From Frateuria_A sp035943815 (GTDB lineage Bacteria; Pseudomonadota; Gammaproteobacteria; Xanthomonadales; Rhodanobacteraceae): a stretch of DNA of 64,000 nt. Of this stretch, positions 16,511-23,837 are shown piece after piece. Below the pieces are notes generated by a model. The model was given only the letters and a program-made list of their open reading frames with translations, was not told where the DNA came from and made no database searches. The number at the start of each line of letters is the position of its first letter. The first letter of the stretch is position 1. Location of the stretch: contig NZ_DASZBU010000012.1 of NCBI RefSeq assembly GCF_035943815.1, positions 256,968 through 320,967 of the forward strand, read 5' to 3'. The translations under genes were made by a program, and so were the position numbers.

Positions 16511-16963
16511 TCAGGGCGTGCCGCTGCCACCGGGCATGCCGGAGCCGCTGTCTTCGCCGCCGCTCTTGCTCTTGTCGCCCTGGGTTTCATCGACCGGGTA
16601 GGAGGCGTGGTACTTCTTGCTGTCCTTGAGCATCTGTTCCGGATCCTGCGCGAAGAAGTCGCCCTCGGTACGCACCAGGGTGTCGTTGTTGAAGGTGAGC
16701 GTGAACGTGCGGATCTTGATCGCTCCACCGCGATGCTGCTGGGTGGAAACGTAGTCCCAGCGGTTGTCGTTGAACGGCGTATGCACCGACGGCGAACCCA
16801 GCAACACGAGCACTTGATGCTTGGTCATGCCGGGCTGGAGCTGGTCGACGATTTTCTTGTCCAGGACGTTGCCTTGCTGCACGTCGGGGACATAGACCAG
16901 TCCACAGCCTGCCAGCGAGAGCGCCAGCATGGCCGAACCGAGCGTGCGAATCAGCTTGTGCAT
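16511..16963 (-). CDS. bamE: Outer-membrane protein assembly factor BamE (OmlA/SmpA lipoprotein)
   Basis: A 150-residue lipoprotein with a signal peptide ending LSLAGC (lipobox Cys about residue 20). It has the BamE domain motif VPDVQQGNVLDKKIVDQLQPGM (core GNVLDK) and GSPSVHTPFNDNRWDYV in shortened view RWDYVST. It belongs to the BAM complex inserting beta-barrel proteins. The C-terminus is an extended Ser/Gly/Asp-rich tail (GGEDSGSGMPGG), longer than in E. coli (113 residues total) but common in Xanthomonadales OmlA. It is divergent from fur with 75 bases between starts, an arrangement described for omlA-fur in Pseudomonas and Xanthomonas. Confidence 0.93.
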   Translation of the reverse strand: MHKLIRTLGSAMLALSLAGCGLVYVPDVQQGNVLDKKIVDQLQPGMTKHQVLVLLGSPSVHTPFNDNRWDYVSTQQHRGGAIKIRTFTLTFNNDTLVRTEGDFFAQDPEQMLKDSKKYHASYPVDETQGDKSKSGGEDSGSGMPGGSGTP

Positions 16964-17038
16964 GCGTGTTTGCGTCCGGATCGTAAAGGTGTCGGATGAT
17001 ACACTAACGGCCTTGGTGCGCCGTGCTTGGAACTTGCT

Positions 17039-17455
17039 ATGGAACAGGAAACCAGAGAACTGCGCCGGGTCGGCTTGAAGGTCACCCATCCGCGCATGCG
17101 GATCCTGCAGATCTTCGAGGAGGAGGGCGTGCAGCACCTCACCGCCGAGGATATCTACAAGAAGCTGCTCGCGGACCAGGAAGACATCGGACTTGCCACC
17201 GTCTACCGCGTCCTGACCCAGTTCGAGGCCGCGGGCATCGTGGTCAAGCACAACTTCGAAGGCGGCCATGCCGTCTACGAGCTCGACCGCGGCAAGCATC
17301 ACGACCACATGATCGACGTAGACAGCGGCAAGGTCATCGAGTTCGTCAGCGAGGAGATCGAGCGGCTGCAGCAGGAGATCGCCGCCAAGCACGGCTACGT
17401 GCTGGAGGACCACAGCCTGGTGCTGTACGTGCGCTCGAAGGGGAAAGGGCGCTGA
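17039..17455 (+). CDS. fur: Ferric uptake regulator Fur
   Basis: A 138-residue Fur with a winged-helix domain (GLKVTHPRMRILQIF, LATVYRVLTQFEAAGIV) and the metal-binding HHDHMIDVDSGKVIEF block. The protein contains no cysteine: the CxxC structural zinc site of E. coli Fur is replaced by D-V-D-S here, a feature I also expect in Xanthomonas Fur. The ATG at 17039 is preferred to a TTG 12 bases earlier. It represses iron-uptake genes with Fe(II). The divergent neighbour bamE shares the 75-base promoter region. Confidence 0.96.
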   Translation: MEQETRELRRVGLKVTHPRMRILQIFEEEGVQHLTAEDIYKKLLADQEDIGLATVYRVLTQFEAAGIVVKHNFEGGHAVYELDRGKHHDHMIDVDSGKVIEFVSEEIERLQQEIAAKHGYVLEDHSLVLYVRSKGKGR

Positions 17456-17532
17456 GGGGCTGAACGGCTAGCCCTCGGGCGGGTCGTCTGTTCCCCCACC
17501 CGGCCGTCCGATCTGCCCTGGAGAGCGGACAT

Positions 17533-17570
17533 AAAAAAAGCCGCGGGAGGACTCCTGTCCACCCACGGCT
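17533..17570 (-). terminator. Rho-independent terminator downstream of the kinase gene
   Basis: On the minus strand a 9-pair stem (one G-U) continues through a U-U mismatch into a 4-pair stem with loop AGGA, then seven U (complement of 17533-17539). It lies 200 bases past the kinase stop codon. Confidence 0.85.
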
Positions 17571-17740
17571 GATCCGGTACCTGACGCCCGGCCTGTGCGA
17601 ATTGCTCGCTTGCCCGGCGGCGCCGCTGGTATCGGCGGAACGGCATCCTGCCGTTCTTCGTGGCCACCGTCCCCACGGTGCCCACGGCACGCCATCTTGC
17701 GATGGCGGCTCCCCCACATCGATGGAACGATGCTAACGAT
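17533..17740 (-). ncRNA. Candidate hairpin-array RNA or structured 3' UTR ending in a strong terminator
   Basis: The 315-base gap between fur and the kinase gene holds no gene, but its minus strand shows consecutive perfect hairpins. GCCATC-GCAA-GATGGC lies at 17689-17704. CACCGT-GGGG-ACGGTG lies near 17668-17683. GAACGGCA-GGA-TGCCGTTC lies at 17638-17656. The terminal stem at 17539-17570 is AGCCGUGGG/CCCGCGGCU with an inner GGAC-AGGA-GUCC, followed by seven U. Two apical loops present GGA (one within GCAGGAUGC, one within ACAGGAGU), resembling CsrA/RsmA-binding elements. No clear promoter is visible, so it could be the 3' UTR of the kinase gene. Confidence 0.4.
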
Positions 17741-17770
17741 GTGTTCACGACCGCGGTATTGGAAAAATTC

Positions 17771-19381
17771 CTAGGCCAGACGCCCCGGATCGCGGCCGGG
17801 CGTGCTGCTCCGCAACAAAACCCGCAGGTGCACGCCCTGATGGTTGGGTCGCAGCCGGAACAGGCCGCCGAGTGAGGTGACACGGTCGCGCATGCCTTGC
17901 AGGCCGCGGCCACCGCGGGGCAGGCGGCTGGGCAGGCCGACGCCGTCATCGCGGATATCGAGCAGGGCCAGCACGCCACCGTGGCGTTCGCCGATGCGCA
18001 GCCGCAACCGGAATTCGCTGGCCTGGGCGTGTTTGACGGCGTTGGTGGCGCTTTCCTGTACCAGTCGGTACACCGCCGTGCGGGTGTCTTCGTCGAGCAG
18101 CCGCGGATCGCCGCGCATGTCGGTGTGGAAGGCGATGCCTGCCGTGGTCAGCAGGTCGCGGATCGGGCCTTCGTCCAATGCGCGCAGCAGGCCGAATTCG
18201 TCCAGTACGGCCGGGCGCAGGTCGTCCAGCAGCCGGTGCAGCGCCCGGCGCATGTAGCCCAGGATCGTGTTGACCGAAACACTGATGTCTTCCAGCCCGG
18301 CCAGGCGCAGGCGCGCCTGGGCGAGCTTCATGTGGGTCTGGATGGCGGTGATGTTCTGGCCCAGTTCGTCGTGCAATTCGGCCGCCATGTGCCGGCGCTG
18401 GCTCTCTTCCGCCTGCAGGTTGCCGCGGGCGGCATCGCGTAGTTGGCGTGCGAGTTGGTCGAGGCGGCGGTTGACGGCGCCGAGGTATACGTTCTGCTCG
18501 GCGACTCGCTCGCTGCTTCGGCGCAGGGCATCGGTTGCGGCGCCGAGCATCAGCGCCCCTGTGCCTGCCACGGCCAGGAAAAGGTAGCCTGCCGCGTTCT
18601 GAGGATGGCCGGGCTGGTGGTCCACCGCGGTCATTCCCAGGCAGGAGATCAGCATGGCCAGCGTGGCGCCACGCCAACCGTGCCGGAACGCGAAGAACAG
18701 CACGGGCGCCAGCGACAGCACGCGGGCGAACTCCGGCTGCGGTGCGGCGTGCTCGGAGAGCATCAACAGTAAAGCCATGGCCGGCAGCATCACCAGCAGG
18801 CCGTCCATCACCAGGCTGGCCACCATCTTCCGGCTGGGGCGAGCACGCAGCAACATGATCGCCAGCGGCGTGATGAGCAGGACACCCAGATAGTTGCCCA
18901 GCAGTTCGCGCCCGAGCGCTCGCGCCATCGCGGCCGGATCGGTGTTCTCGTGCAGCAGCGCCAGGATCACCGCGTCGGCGGCCGCGACCGCGCCCACTAC
19001 CAGCACGGCCGAGAGCAACAGGCGCGTGGCTTCCTCCGGGTCGCGCAGGTTCGCATGCAGGTTGACTCGCCGCAGCAGCCACAAGCTCACCAGCATCACC
19101 AGCGGCTCGGGCAGGTCGCCCACCACGAAGGTTTCCCACACCGCCGGCAGCCCGGAGCGCAGGTCGAGGATGATCGTTGCGGCCAGTTCCAGCCCCAGCA
19201 GCCAAAGCCATTGGCGTATCGGCACTATCAGCAGGGCAGCGAAACGCAGGCCGAACGGCAGCATCCAGTAGGGCTGCTGGGTAGGCAGCAGCACCAGCCA
19301 CAGCGACACGTAGATCACGCCCAGCAGTGGACCGGAGTCGGGCAAGGAAAATGGCTTCGATCGCATGCGCGGATGGTACAT
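17771..19381 (-). CDS. MASE1-domain sensor histidine kinase (NarL/UhpB type)
   Basis: A 536-residue membrane kinase. Residues 1-280 hold about eight hydrophobic segments of the MASE1 sensory type. A coiled-coil linker (about 283-325) is followed by a HisKA_3 dimerisation domain with the phospho-accepting His in AAELHDELGQN (about H337). An HATPase_c domain comes last, with the N-box ESATNAVKHAQA and G-boxes DDGVGLP and GGRGLQGM. The stimulus is unknown. It is divergent from the LuxR-type regulator at 19534, its likely partner. An ATG 15 bases inside is an alternative start. The 3' region runs through a hairpin-rich stretch to a terminator. Confidence 0.9.
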   Translation of the reverse strand: MYHPRMRSKPFSLPDSGPLLGVIYVSLWLVLLPTQQPYWMLPFGLRFAALLIVPIRQWLWLLGLELAATIILDLRSGLPAVWETFVVGDLPEPLVMLVSLWLLRRVNLHANLRDPEEATRLLLSAVLVVGAVAAADAVILALLHENTDPAAMARALGRELLGNYLGVLLITPLAIMLLRARPSRKMVASLVMDGLLVMLPAMALLLMLSEHAAPQPEFARVLSLAPVLFFAFRHGWRGATLAMLISCLGMTAVDHQPGHPQNAAGYLFLAVAGTGALMLGAATDALRRSSERVAEQNVYLGAVNRRLDQLARQLRDAARGNLQAEESQRRHMAAELHDELGQNITAIQTHMKLAQARLRLAGLEDISVSVNTILGYMRRALHRLLDDLRPAVLDEFGLLRALDEGPIRDLLTTAGIAFHTDMRGDPRLLDEDTRTAVYRLVQESATNAVKHAQASEFRLRLRIGERHGGVLALLDIRDDGVGLPSRLPRGGRGLQGMRDRVTSLGGLFRLRPNHQGVHLRVLLRSSTPGRDPGRLA

Positions 19382-19533
19382 GCCCGTGGCGCCTGCCCAG
19401 AGCGCGGGCGGCCTTGCGGGCGGTGGCCCTTCTTCTTATAGACTCCTCAGGGACAGGCGGTGACGCGGCGCGCCCGATGCGGGCGGCGGCCGGGCCGTGG
19501 GATCGCCCGAAACCTGGAAGCCAGCGGGGCACC

Positions 19534-20172
19534 ATGTACAGCATCGTTCTGGTCGACGACCACGCCATCGTCCGCGAGGGATTCAAGCGGCTGATCGAGA
19601 TGGAGCCGGATCTGGAGGTCATCGCCGAGTGCCGCTGTGCGGACGACGCGGTCGAGGCGATCAACCATCGCCGGCCGCACCTGGTCGCGCTTGATCTTTC
19701 CCTGCCCGACGGCAGTGGCCTGCCTCTGATCGAGCACCTGCACAGCCTCGCCCCGGATACGCATATCGTCGTGCTCAGCATGCACGACGGCGAGCCCTAC
19801 GTATCCGAAGCGCTGCGCCGCGGCGCCAGCGGCTACGTCACCAAGGGCGCCGCGCCGGAAGAACTGGTGGCCGGCCTGCGACAGGTGATGCAGGGCGACA
19901 CCTTCCTCAGCTCCGACCTGCGCCAGCGTCGTGCCGAGCGGCCGAGCGAAGCGCTCGACCCGGTCAACCGGCTGACCGTGCGCGAGCGGGAGGTTTTCCT
20001 GCTGCTGGCCGCGGGCAAAGCCCCCAAGCAGGTGGCCGCGGCGCTCGGCGTGGGTCAGAAGACGATCTACATCCACCGCGCCAGCCTGATGGGCAAGCTC
20101 GGTGCCGGCTCGGAACTGGACCTGTACCGCATGGCGAGCGAGCGCGGTCTGCTGTCGGAGCGCAAGGGGTAG
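19534..20172 (+). CDS. LuxR/NarL-family response regulator (UhpA-like)
   Basis: A 212-residue regulator with an N-terminal receiver (LVDDHAIVREGFKRLI; phospho-Asp about D54 in VALDLSLPDG; Lys in YVTKGAAPEE). The C-terminal LuxR-type helix-turn-helix is LTVREREVFLLLAAGKAPKQVA then VGQKTIYIHRASLMGKLG. The architecture matches partners of HisKA_3 kinases, and the divergent MASE1 kinase 152 bases away is the natural partner. The start ATG at 19534 gives a canonical receiver N-terminus. Target genes are not evident. Confidence 0.93.
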   Translation: MYSIVLVDDHAIVREGFKRLIEMEPDLEVIAECRCADDAVEAINHRRPHLVALDLSLPDGSGLPLIEHLHSLAPDTHIVVLSMHDGEPYVSEALRRGASGYVTKGAAPEELVAGLRQVMQGDTFLSSDLRQRRAERPSEALDPVNRLTVREREVFLLLAAGKAPKQVAAALGVGQKTIYIHRASLMGKLGAGSELDLYRMASERGLLSERKG

Positions 20173-20230
20173 GCAACGGTCCTAATCGTCCCCGCGGCGA
20201 TTCCGAGCCCCCGCTCCGTAGCCAGACCGT

Positions 20231-21904
20231 TCAAGCGCTCTGCGCGCGCTCCAGCATCTGCTTGGCGTGAGCTCGAGTTTCGCGGGAGATCTCCACCCCG
20301 CCCAGCATGCGCGCCAGTTCGTCGCGGCGGCCCGGATCATCGAGCTTGTCGATCTGCGTGCGGGTGGTGTCGCCCTCGCTGTGCTTGCTCACGCGCAGGT
20401 GGGCGTGGCCTTGCGCGGCGACCTGCGGCAGGTGGGTGACGCACAGCACCTGGCGCTCGGCACCCAGCGCCCGCAGTTTTTGCCCCACCACTTCGGCTAC
20501 GGCGCCGCCGATGCCGGTGTCGACCTCGTCGAACACCATCGTTCCGATGCTGTCCTTGCCCAGGGTCGCCACTTCGATGGCCAGGCTGATGCGCGCCAGT
20601 TCTCCGCCCGAGGCGACCTTGCGCAACGCCCGTGGCGGTTGGCCCGGGTTGGCGCTGACCAGCAGCTCACAGCGCTCGCGCCCCTGTGCGTCCGGCTCAT
20701 CGCCCTCGGCAGGCTCGACTTCGACCACCAACCGGCCGCCCGCCATGCCCAGCTCGGCCATCAGCGCGCTGACTTCGCCGCTTAGCCGTCCGGCGGCGTC
20801 GCGGCGGGACTGCCCCAGTTCGCCGGCCGCCGCCGCGTAGTCGCGCTCCAGGCGGACGCGCTCGCTGGCCAGCTTTTCGAGTACGCCGCCTGCGCCTTCC
20901 AGTTCGGCCAGTTCCGCCTGCCGCGTTGCCCACCGCTCGTGCAGCTCGGCGGCGGGCAGGCGGTGGCGCCGGGCCAGTTCGTGCAGCCGCGCGAGATGAT
21001 TGTCGACTTCGGTATAGCGTTCGGGATCGAGGTCCACGTCCTGCGCGTAGCGGCCTAGCCCGTCCGCCGCTTCACCGAGCTGGATCGAGGCGTCGTCCAG
21101 GAGTTCCAGCATGGCGCGCAGGCGCGGATCGATCGCGGCGAGCTTGCCCAGTTCGGCGTGTGCCCGGCCCAGCGCGCGGCGCAGCGCGAACTCGCTGTCG
21201 CCGTCGAGCAGCTCGACCACGCCGGCGGCACCCTCGGCCAGCCGGCCGGCATTGGACAGGCGCTTGTGGCTGGCTTCCAGTTCTGCCAGCTCGGCGGGTG
21301 GCAGCGCCCACTTTTCCAGTTCGGCCGTCTCGTGGCGCAGCAGTTCGAGCCGTTGTTCGCGATTCTCCCCGCCACTCAGCTTGCGGATGCGTGCGCCCAG
21401 TTCGCGCCATTGCGTCGCCAGCTCGCGCACCTGCGCGGCAAGCGCCTCGTGGCCGGCAAAGGCATCGAGCAGCGCGAGTTGGTGGTTGCGCGAGAGCAGC
21501 GCCTGGTGTTCGTGCTGGCCGTGGATCTCCACCAGCAAGGTGGCCAGCTCGCCGAGCTGGCTGGCGTTGGCGGGACGACCATTGATCCAGGCACGCGAGC
21601 TGCCTTCGGCGCGGATCACCCGGCGCAGCTGGCAGGCGCCCTCGTCGTCGAGCTCCTCGCGCTCGAGCCATGCGCGCGCATCGGGCAGGGCGGACAGGTC
21701 GAACTCCGCCGCCAGTTCGGCACGGTCGCAACCCTCGCGCACCATGCCGCTGTCCGCACGGGCGCCGGCCAACAGCATCAGCGCATCGACCAGAAGCGAC
21801 TTGCCGGCGCCGGTCTCGCCACTGACCACGGTCAGGCCGGGCCCGAACGTGACCTCGGCTTCTTCGACAACGGCGAAATGGCGGACGTAGAGTGAGGTGA
21901 GCAT
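20231..21904 (-). CDS. recN: DNA repair protein RecN
   Basis: A 557-residue SMC-like ATPase for double-strand-break repair. It has the N-terminal RecN start (LTSLYVRHFAVVEEAEV) and Walker A GETGAGKSLLVDAL (about residues 30-43). A long coiled-coil middle and a C-terminal half follow, with ARISLAIEV, the Walker B region GTMVFDEVDTGIGG and the VLCVTHLPQVAA block. The length is normal. It is divergent from hrcA with 143 bases between starts, the order seen in many gammaproteobacteria near the grpE/hrcA region. No LexA box is obvious to me in the short gap. Confidence 0.96.
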   Translation of the reverse strand: MLTSLYVRHFAVVEEAEVTFGPGLTVVSGETGAGKSLLVDALMLLAGARADSGMVREGCDRAELAAEFDLSALPDARAWLEREELDDEGACQLRRVIRAEGSSRAWINGRPANASQLGELATLLVEIHGQHEHQALLSRNHQLALLDAFAGHEALAAQVRELATQWRELGARIRKLSGGENREQRLELLRHETAELEKWALPPAELAELEASHKRLSNAGRLAEGAAGVVELLDGDSEFALRRALGRAHAELGKLAAIDPRLRAMLELLDDASIQLGEAADGLGRYAQDVDLDPERYTEVDNHLARLHELARRHRLPAAELHERWATRQAELAELEGAGGVLEKLASERVRLERDYAAAAGELGQSRRDAAGRLSGEVSALMAELGMAGGRLVVEVEPAEGDEPDAQGRERCELLVSANPGQPPRALRKVASGGELARISLAIEVATLGKDSIGTMVFDEVDTGIGGAVAEVVGQKLRALGAERQVLCVTHLPQVAAQGHAHLRVSKHSEGDTTRTQIDKLDDPGRRDELARMLGGVEISRETRAHAKQMLERAQSA

Positions 21905-22047
21905 GGACTAGGGGCGGAATGAGGTCGCGCGATTGTAAGGGCAGGGGCGAAGGGCGAGTAGCGGCGTACGCCGCGCGGCGGCACGGTTTTCTTGCATTCT
22001 TTGGCGGGGCACCTTATTTGTGTGCTGTCTCACCACCTGCAACGCGC

Positions 22048-23106
22048 ATGCCTCTCTCCCATGGCCACGACCTCGATGCCCGTGCCCGGCGCCTGCTGCG
22101 CACGCTGATCGCGCAATACCTGGCCGACGGCGAGCCGGTCGGGTCGCGCACCTTGTCGCGCTCCTCCGGCTTGGACGTGAGTCCGGCGACCATCCGCAAC
22201 ATCATGGCCGACTTGGAGGAGGCAGGCCTGGTCGCCTCGCCGCACACCTCGGCCGGGCGCGTGCCGACGCCGCGTGGCCTGCGCCTTTTCGTCGACAGCC
22301 TGATCGAGCTGCAGCCGCTGCCGCGCGAGGAGATGGCCCGCCTGAAGCGGGAACTTCCGCCCGGCCCGACCACCACCCGCGACCTGCTGGGGAACGTCTC
22401 GACCCTGCTCTCGGCGATGACCCATTTCGCCGGCGTGGTGACGGTGCCGCGCCAGGGCGACTTTCCGCTGCGCCACATCGACTTCGTGCCGCTGCCCGAC
22501 GCGCGCGTGCTGGTGATCCTGGTGTTCTCCGACAACCAGGTGCAGAACCGCATCGTGCAGCTGGCCAAGCCGCTGGACGGCCGCGAGCTGGAGCAGGCGG
22601 CCAACTACCTCAACACGCATTTCGCCGGGCTGCGGGTGGACGACATCCGCGCCCACCTGCTGCGCGAACTGCGCGAGGCCGGCAGCGAGCTGAACCGCCT
22701 GGTGGCCAGCGCAACCGAACTGGCGGCAGCTTCCTTCGCGCCGCAGGGGGGCGAAGACGTCCTGGTCAGCGGCCAGACCAACCTGATGGGCTATGCCGAA
22801 CTGGCCGACCTGGACCGCCTGCGCGAGCTGTTCGAGGCGTTCCAGAAGAAGAACGAGCTGCTGCAGCTCATGGAAGTGTGCGCGCGGGCGCCAGGCGTGC
22901 GCCTGTTCATCGGCGAGGAATCGGGTTTCGCGGCGCTCGACGGTTGCAGCGTCGTGACCGCCAGCTACGGCGTGCAGGGACGGGTGCTGGGAGCGATCGG
23001 CGTGATCGGACCGACCCGAATGGCCTACGAGCGGGTGATCCCGGTGGTGCAGGCCACCGCCGGATTGCTCAGCGAGGCCTTGAATCGCGCCGCGACGTCC
23101 CTATAA
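22048..23106 (+). CDS. hrcA: Heat-inducible transcription repressor HrcA
   Basis: A 352-residue HrcA. The winged-helix N-terminus (LDARARRLLRTLIAQYLADGEPVGSRTL in part: YLADGEPVGSRTLSR) leads into VSPATIRNIMADLEEAGL and PHTSAGRVPT. The C-terminal dimer/GAF-like region ends with LGAIGVIGPTRMAYERVIPVV. It represses groESL and sometimes dnaK operons by binding CIRCE; no CIRCE element is seen in this window, so its target is presumably elsewhere. It is the first gene of hrcA-grpE-dnaK-dnaJ. A CTTGCAT...CCTTATTT arrangement at 21991-22019 is a weak sigma-32-like candidate. Confidence 0.95.
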   Translation: MPLSHGHDLDARARRLLRTLIAQYLADGEPVGSRTLSRSSGLDVSPATIRNIMADLEEAGLVASPHTSAGRVPTPRGLRLFVDSLIELQPLPREEMARLKRELPPGPTTTRDLLGNVSTLLSAMTHFAGVVTVPRQGDFPLRHIDFVPLPDARVLVILVFSDNQVQNRIVQLAKPLDGRELEQAANYLNTHFAGLRVDDIRAHLLRELREAGSELNRLVASATELAAASFAPQGGEDVLVSGQTNLMGYAELADLDRLRELFEAFQKKNELLQLMEVCARAPGVRLFIGEESGFAALDGCSVVTASYGVQGRVLGAIGVIGPTRMAYERVIPVVQATAGLLSEALNRAATSL

Positions 23107-23189
23107 CCGCCCCCGGAGGGCGGGTTTCCCGCAGGTTTCTTTCGGTCGGCACGGAGGTGCCGGCCCGGACTTTCGTTTGGGAGTAATGC

Positions 23190-23711
23190 ATGCAGAACAA
23201 CGAGCAGACGCCGGGACAGGTGCACGAAGCAGGTTCATCCGACGCACCCGGGCTTGACGCCTTGCAGGCCCGCATCGCCGAGCTGGAGGCAAGCAATGCC
23301 GAGCTGCGCGAGAGCGTATTGCGCGAGCACGCCGAGCTGGAGAACCAGCGCCGTCGACTGCATCGCGACCTGGAGCAGGCCCGTCGCTTCGCCAACGAGA
23401 AGTTGCTCAACGAACTGCTGCCGGTCTACGACAGCCTGGAGCGCGGCCTGGCCATCGAGGGCGGCGACGTTGCCGCCGTGCGCGAAGGCCTGGCCCTCAC
23501 GCTGAAGGCGCTGTTGAAGGTCGCCGAGTCCCAAGGCCTGGTGCAGGTCGATCCCGTGGGCCAGCCGCTGGATCCCGAGCGCCACCACGCCGTGAGCATG
23601 GTCGAGGCGCCGGGCAAGGCGGCCGGCACCGTGGTCAACGTGCTGCAGAAGGGCTACGTGCTGAACGACCGGCTGCTGCGGCCGGCGCTGGTCGCTGTCG
23701 CCAGGGATTGA
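23190..23711 (+). CDS. grpE: Nucleotide exchange factor GrpE
   Basis: A 173-residue GrpE, the ADP-release factor and thermosensor for DnaK. A disordered N-terminus precedes the long helix (LDALQARIAELEASNAELRE), then LENQRRRLHRDLEQARRFAN, LLPVYDSLERGL and the C-terminal beta-wing with HHAVSMVEAPGKAAGTVVNV and LQKGYVLNDRLLRPALV. Each is typical. A GGGAG sits eight bases before the ATG at 23190. The order hrcA-grpE-dnaK-dnaJ is the conserved chaperone cluster. Confidence 0.96.
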   Translation: MQNNEQTPGQVHEAGSSDAPGLDALQARIAELEASNAELRESVLREHAELENQRRRLHRDLEQARRFANEKLLNELLPVYDSLERGLAIEGGDVAAVREGLALTLKALLKVAESQGLVQVDPVGQPLDPERHHAVSMVEAPGKAAGTVVNVLQKGYVLNDRLLRPALVAVARD

Positions 23712-23755
23712 CCGGGCACCGCACTGAACGCGACATATCGGAAGCCCCGCCGGCA

Positions 23756-23783
23756 TTGAATCGCCGTCTGCAGGCCTCCATCT
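23756..23783 (+). promoter_or_regulatory. Candidate heat-shock (sigma-32) promoter of dnaK
   Basis: TTGAA at 23756-23760 and CTCCATCT at 23776-23783 are spaced by 15 bases. The sigma-32 consensus is CTTGAAA then CCCCATNT with 13-15 bases between, so this departs at few positions. It lies 54 bases before the dnaK ATG, inside the 126-base grpE-dnaK gap, and would let dnaK be induced separately from hrcA-grpE. Confidence 0.45.
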
Positions 23784-23837
23784 GGAAAACCATCGCGGCC
23801 GCGGGGGCCGCCTAGAAAACAATTGGAGTGGAAGAGT

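Noticed and set aside
17468..17719. An 83-codon minus-strand frame in the fur-kinase gap
   Set aside because: It crosses the hairpin array and the terminator, lacks a ribosome-binding site and has no protein-like pattern; structure of the RNA explains the region better.
21991..22019. Heat-shock promoter before hrcA (CTTGCAT ... CCTTATTT)
   Set aside because: The match to the -10 region of sigma-32 is weak at two of the key C positions, so it was mentioned only within the hrcA entry.
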